From assembly GCA_937898525.1 (NCBI GenBank), contig CALCBC010000040.1:1-8276 (forward strand): a DNA stretch of 8,276 nucleotides, in the 5' to 3' direction. Below, one piece after another: positions 6,601 to 8,276 of this stretch (positions within the stretch are counted from its first letter, which is position 1; every line of letters starts with the position of its first letter). Origin of the DNA: an uncultured Sphingomonadales bacterium. Its GTDB lineage: Bacteria; Pseudomonadota; Alphaproteobacteria; Sphingomonadales; Sphingomonadaceae. Both the position numbers and the translations under genes were made by a program. The notes below the pieces were generated by a model. The model had not been told where the DNA came from, made no database searches, and worked only from the letters and a program-made list of their open reading frames with translations.

Positions 6601-8011
6601 GGAGCGCGCCGCCTTCGGAAACGGTCAGGGTCCCCGCTCCCTCTCTCCCGACCGCGAGCCCGCCTGTCGTCGTCCAGGCGGATCCGGCACCCGACACCGT
6701 GACGACCGCGACGCCGTCCTCGGTCCGGCCCTGGCCGACAATCCCATACTCGCTGACTACCTGCCCCCCATCGGAAACGTTCAACTGGCCCCGCTGGCGC
6801 ACATCGATGCTTCCCGCTGCATTCCAGACGGACCCGGCACCGGTGACGGTTGCATTCGCGAGGCCGAGGGTGTTGGCGTAAAAGCCACCGATCGCGCCGG
6901 TGCCGGTCTCCAGACGACCTCCGTCCGCGACCACGAGATCACCCTCGGATGTGTCGGAGCGAGCAATGTAGAGGGTACCATCGAAGCTCAGCAGCGAACC
7001 GCTGCCCCTGACTTCCAGGCGCCCTGTGCCAGCGCTATCGCCTACGGAGATGGACTTTATGTTATTCGACTCGGCCATGCGCACGATGCCACCGTCGACG
7101 ATGAGCAGCTCGCCTGTGCCGCCCTGGGTGCCGAGCGTGATAACGTCTCGCAACGTCCAGCTTGCGCCGCCCGAGACGACGACGCTGCCAGTCGCGCCCG
7201 GATAGCCGATGTGTCCGCGGTTACTCGTCACCGTGGCGCCGTCGGCAATCGTCACGTCGCCATTGCCGCCTGACGCCGAGCCGACAAACAGATCCTGACC
7301 CGTGATCGCAAGCGCGGAACCCGCGCCGGTGATGAGCATCGTGCCGGTGCCGCGCAGCCCCACGTAGGTCCAGCCGTTGGTGGTGACGACAGCGCCATCG
7401 GAAATGGTCATGAGACCTTCTCCGCCGCTGTTGGTCGCGCCCGCCGCGACGCCGCCGACCGTGAGGTTGCGCGTATCCCATCGCGAACCGGCACCGGTCA
7501 CCGTGACGGTGCCGAGCGCACCTTCGTAGTAACCCAGATATCCGTAGAACGACTCCGCATGGGCGCCATCGGCGATGGTCATTTCGCCGCTACCGCGATA
7601 CCCGACCACGATCCCCGGCTGCGCTCCGATCCCGCCTGTGCCGGGCAGGACGAAGCTGGAGCCCTCGCCCGTCACGGTGATGACGCCCGTCGAGCCGTCG
7701 TTGCGACCGATGTAGGTGGTTCCGGTGTTGATCGTCGGCCGAACCTCTCCACCATTGCGCACGATCAGTTCGCAGGAGGCGTCCACGCCGACGTTGATGC
7801 CGTTGTTCGGTTGCCAGGGGTTGGGCAGTGTGCCCCCGCCTGCACCGTCGACCACCTGGGTCCCGCTATCGCATGTCTCCGCATGAGCCGGTGAAACGGC
7901 CGTGACGGCCGAGATGGCGGCGGTCGCGAGCAGGGTTGCCTTCAGGCGCGGGGCCGTGCGGAGCTGGACGTTCAAGAGAACCGCCGCGGCGCGGCCGGTC
8001 GCGAGAGACAT
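3611..8011 (-). CDS. Large type V autotransporter with beta-helical passenger
   Basis: A 1466-residue outer-membrane autotransporter (type Va). A long signal peptide (about 1-44, ending SPAHA) directs Sec export. Residues 81-470 hold about seven T5SS/PEP-CTERM-type repeats alternating TVTGAGS and TISDGA motifs. Autotransporter-associated beta-strand segments follow at about 534-572, 856-894 and 921-967, with GNSPGTL (609-615) and GNSIGTL (997-1003) modules and a WDG/GGDGLWN segment at 725-744. Residues 1160-1190 (LSGEVHASIGTALTEDSRF) form the typical helix before the barrel; the beta-domain runs from about 1196 to the final Phe1466. The start at 8011 has AGGGGG 7 nt upstream and gives a proper signal peptide; a 26-residue extension is unsupported. 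Cysteines are few: 47, 80, 1118 and 1130. The passenger has no visible protease triad, so adhesion or biofilm roles are likelier, but this is inference. An AraC-type gene lies upstream on the same strand. Confidence 0.95.
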   Translation of the reverse strand: MSLATGRAAAVLLNVQLRTAPRLKATLLATAAISAVTAVSPAHAETCDSGTQVVDGAGGGTLPNPWQPNNGINVGVDASCELIVRNGGEVRPTINTGTTYIGRNDGSTGVITVTGEGSSFVLPGTGGIGAQPGIVVGYRGSGEMTIADGAHAESFYGYLGYYEGALGTVTVTGAGSRWDTRNLTVGGVAAGATNSGGEGLMTISDGAVVTTNGWTYVGLRGTGTMLITGAGSALAITGQDLFVGSASGGNGDVTIADGATVTSNRGHIGYPGATGSVVVSGGASWTLRDVITLGTQGGTGELLIVDGGIVRMAESNNIKSISVGDSAGTGRLEVRGSGSLLSFDGTLYIARSDTSEGDLVVADGGRLETGTGAIGGFYANTLGLANATVTGAGSVWNAAGSIDVRQRGQLNVSDGGQVVSEYGIVGQGRTEDGVAVVTVSGAGSAWTTTGGLAVGREGAGTLTVSEGGALRVGGTLTIARDGNSIGSLFIGGGDGEAPSEVLFDTGRIAFGSGEGRLVFNYTGAGIDIDSAISGVGLIEHRAGTTTFSGVSESSNFFEGETLVTGGSLTVDGVFGRRSHLMTVSGGGRLGGTGTIGGTVSLADAILEAGNSPGTLTIDGDLSLGADTMVAFELGAPDGMPGIDSDLIVVTGNLTLDGTLNVIDAGAFGAGLYRLFDYGGTLTDNQLDIGITPAGYDASDLTVQTSVANQVNLLVGTPTPDSYFIWDGAGTVGNDAIEGGDGLWNANGTNWTVADGSANGPYDPDALLIFTGPKDFSPAPVVTTLAVAAPSDAAGLVTVDNTEGMVTVNTGVQFAVDGYTVSGDAVTLGDGAIVFRVGDGTGAGAEFVATVAAELTGAGGIRKTDLGTLILTGTNSYEGNIEVLEGVLQGDAASLRGDATVDSDGELVFDQQTDGTFGGNLGGSGRIVKEGSGTLTFTGGSIGGFEREAEPVTDILAGTLALDGTLGGTIRVHQGARLMGSGIGHRADVLAGGTLAPGNSIGTLRLDTVSFQTGSTYEVELSDGGSTPGVHSDLIDSGSAEIAGGTVHVVPANRTDTGSTYTPGLTYTILTAGTGGVVGTFDEVTDDFAFLDFELGYDAANVYLTSLLAGDGGPGQASCPGGLTFNQNSTCGGVLSLGSGELFSAVINLSHAEAPLALDLLSGEVHASIGTALTEDSRFPREAVLDRLADAEDERRGAWGRAFGAWGDWQGDGNTARFERSIGGLFAGGDVAAGETMRFGVFTGYSHTSFDLAARYSSGSANTWHLGVYGGGRWGRVALRAGGAYAWHAVETSRSVAFTGFDDSLASSHDAATAQIFGELAYRVEHGGTNFEPFAGIAYVRLDGEARTETGGAAALAVDGRDAKQTFSTVGLRAQGGLELGQVTAGLQGMVAWRHAFGDLGRLSARAFGGGDSFGILGVPLEDDAFVIDLGMAVQAAPGASISLSYNGQHGSSTTNHGLRAGISIVF
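6602..7771 (-). repeat. Coding repeats of the passenger (T5SS/PEP-CTERM-type)
   Basis: Residues 81-470 of the autotransporter consist of degenerate repeats about 50-57 residues long. The V(T/S)GxGS element begins near residues 112, 169, 225, 277, 332, 388 and 438, and the paired TIxDGA/G element near 144, 200, 253, 301, 357, 409 and 461. Each half is usually followed by a VG or LG turn. The pattern predicts successive rungs of a right-handed beta-helix. The DNA copies have diverged, so this is an old protein repeat and not a recent tandem duplication. Confidence 0.8.
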
Positions 8012-8018
8012 ACGGTTT

Positions 8019-8024
8019 CCCCCT
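8019..8024 (-). promoter_or_regulatory. Shine-Dalgarno site for the autotransporter
   Basis: The minus strand reads AGGGGG, 7 nt before the ATG at 8011. This fixes the start at MSLATG, because the longer frame beginning at 8089 would place this site inside the coding region. Confidence 0.7.
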
Positions 8025-8030
8025 GATATC

Positions 8031-8050
8031 GCTGTTTGACGCGCAACAGC
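8031..8050 (-). promoter_or_regulatory. Leader hairpin before the autotransporter ribosome site
   Basis: GCTGTT (8031-8036) and AACAGC (8045-8050) form a perfect 6-bp inverted repeat with an 8-nt loop. It ends 6 nt before the Shine-Dalgarno sequence. It could be a 5' UTR stem affecting translation or mRNA stability, or a DNA operator. Confidence 0.35.
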
Positions 8051-8056
8051 GCGCCT

Positions 8057-8081
8057 CGGCCCACATTTATGCGATGGGCCG
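8057..8081. promoter_or_regulatory. Inverted repeat around the putative -10
   Basis: CGGCCCA (8057-8063) and TGGGCCG (8075-8081) are perfect 7-bp arms around an 11-nt AT-rich centre that includes the candidate -10. A dimeric regulator bound here would cover the promoter. No T-tract follows, so it is not an obvious terminator for the upstream regulator gene. Confidence 0.4.
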
Positions 8082-8094
8082 CCAAACACTTGGA
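8066..8094 (-). promoter_or_regulatory. Candidate activator-dependent autotransporter promoter
   Basis: On the minus strand CATAAA (8071-8066) is a fair -10, and 17 bp upstream TCCAAG (8094-8089) is a very poor -35. A start near 8059 would give a leader of about 48 nt. The poor -35 overlaps the proximal copy of the direct repeat at 8092-8104, as in class II activated promoters. This is a prediction from spacing and base content only. Confidence 0.3.
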
Positions 8095-8126
8095 CGGAGC
8101 GGAAGCGAAAGCCGGACTGAGCGGAA
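8092..8126. promoter_or_regulatory. Direct repeat, probable AraC-type operator
   Basis: On the minus strand TTCCGCTCAGTCC (8126-8114) is repeated as TTCCGCTCCGTCC (8104-8092), 12 of 13 bases identical, with starts exactly 22 bp apart. Two direct half-sites about two helical turns apart on one DNA face are the usual layout for AraC-family sites. The repeat lies just downstream of an AraC-family gene and about 80-115 bp upstream of the autotransporter start. Confidence 0.45.
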
Positions 8127-8143
8127 CACCGCCGCCCGAGCGA

Positions 8144-8276
8144 TCAGTTGCGCACGCGTTCCTCGCTCAGGCGGCGGACGTCGGACGGGGTCATCCCGTA
8201 GCGCCGCCGGAACGTGCGGTTGAAATAGGACAGGTCGCCGAACCCGGCGTCGTAAGCGATCGCGGAAATGGACTGG
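8144..8276 (-). CDS. AraC-family transcriptional regulator, C-terminal end only
   Basis: Only the last 43 residues are inside the window; the gene continues beyond base 8276. They contain the second helix-turn-helix of the AraC/XylS DNA-binding domain: the sequence ISAIAYDAGFGDLSYFNRTF followed by RRRYGMTPSDVRR matches the family signature (A.x.xGF.d.syFnRxFrrxyGxtPsxyR). The ligand-binding or dimerisation domain is not visible, so the inducer cannot be guessed. The gene is read in the same direction as the autotransporter, 132 bp upstream of it, and the gap contains a direct repeat suited to AraC-type binding. This makes the autotransporter a likely target, although its real target could also lie upstream of the regulator gene. 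Confidence 0.88.
   Translation of the reverse strand, partial: QSISAIAYDAGFGDLSYFNRTFRRRYGMTPSDVRRLSEERVRN

Noticed and set aside
4562..7273. Plus-strand open frame of 903 codons inside the autotransporter
   Set aside because: It is fully antisense to a clear autotransporter gene, its protein has no recognisable motif or membrane/signal pattern, and long antisense frames are expected in GC-rich repetitive coding DNA.
6602..7771. CRISPR-like or recent tandem DNA repeats in the passenger
   Set aside because: Periodicity exists at the protein level only; the DNA units are diverged and lie in one continuous reading frame.
8012..8089. 26-residue upstream extension of the autotransporter
   Set aside because: It would put charged and Cys residues before the signal peptide and bury the good Shine-Dalgarno sequence in coding sequence.
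8114..8150. Possible EcfG-type promoter (GGAAC on the plus strand near 8123)
   Set aside because: The nearest GTT is about 19 bp away, outside the usual 16-17 bp, and it would point antisense into the AraC-type gene.

Overview
The window looks like chromosomal DNA from a GC-rich alphaproteobacterium, most likely a sphingomonad. This is inferred from the strong G/C third-position bias, the sphingomonad-like autotransporter and the redox gene set; no rRNA or other marker gene is present. Almost everything is read from the minus strand, so transcription runs from right to left.

Right end (8276 to 3611). The 3' end of an AraC-family regulator gene (minus strand, stop at 8144-8146) is followed by a 132-bp gap and then a 1466-residue type V autotransporter (3611-8011). 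Its passenger has about seven 50-57-residue T5SS/PEP-CTERM-type beta repeats, then autotransporter-type beta-helix modules, then a C-terminal 12-strand-type beta-barrel ending in Phe. The short gap holds a 13-bp direct repeat at 22-bp spacing, a possible promoter whose -35 overlaps the proximal repeat, an inverted repeat around the -10, and a small hairpin before the ribosome binding site. This arrangement suggests that the AraC-type protein controls the autotransporter.

Middle (3610 to 3230). About 380 bp carry no convincing gene. They hold several inverted repeats and the leader of the next operon.

Left part (3229 to 44). There are four tightly packed minus-strand genes: a DUF2231 four-helix membrane protein (GTG start), a PQQ-type sorbosone dehydrogenase lipoprotein, a caa3_CtaG-family membrane protein and a cytochrome b561. 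Start/stop overlaps of 4 bp and 1 bp, and one 2-bp gap, indicate a translationally coupled operon. From the opposite side, the C-terminus of a plus-strand class I cytochrome c (1-225) runs into the end of the cytochrome b561 gene, so the two genes overlap tail to tail.

Together the left-hand genes look like a periplasmic/inner-membrane oxidation module: a PQQ enzyme as electron source, a b-type and a c-type cytochrome as carriers, and a CtaG-like protein possibly involved in copper or oxidase assembly. The substrate and terminal acceptor cannot be read from this window.
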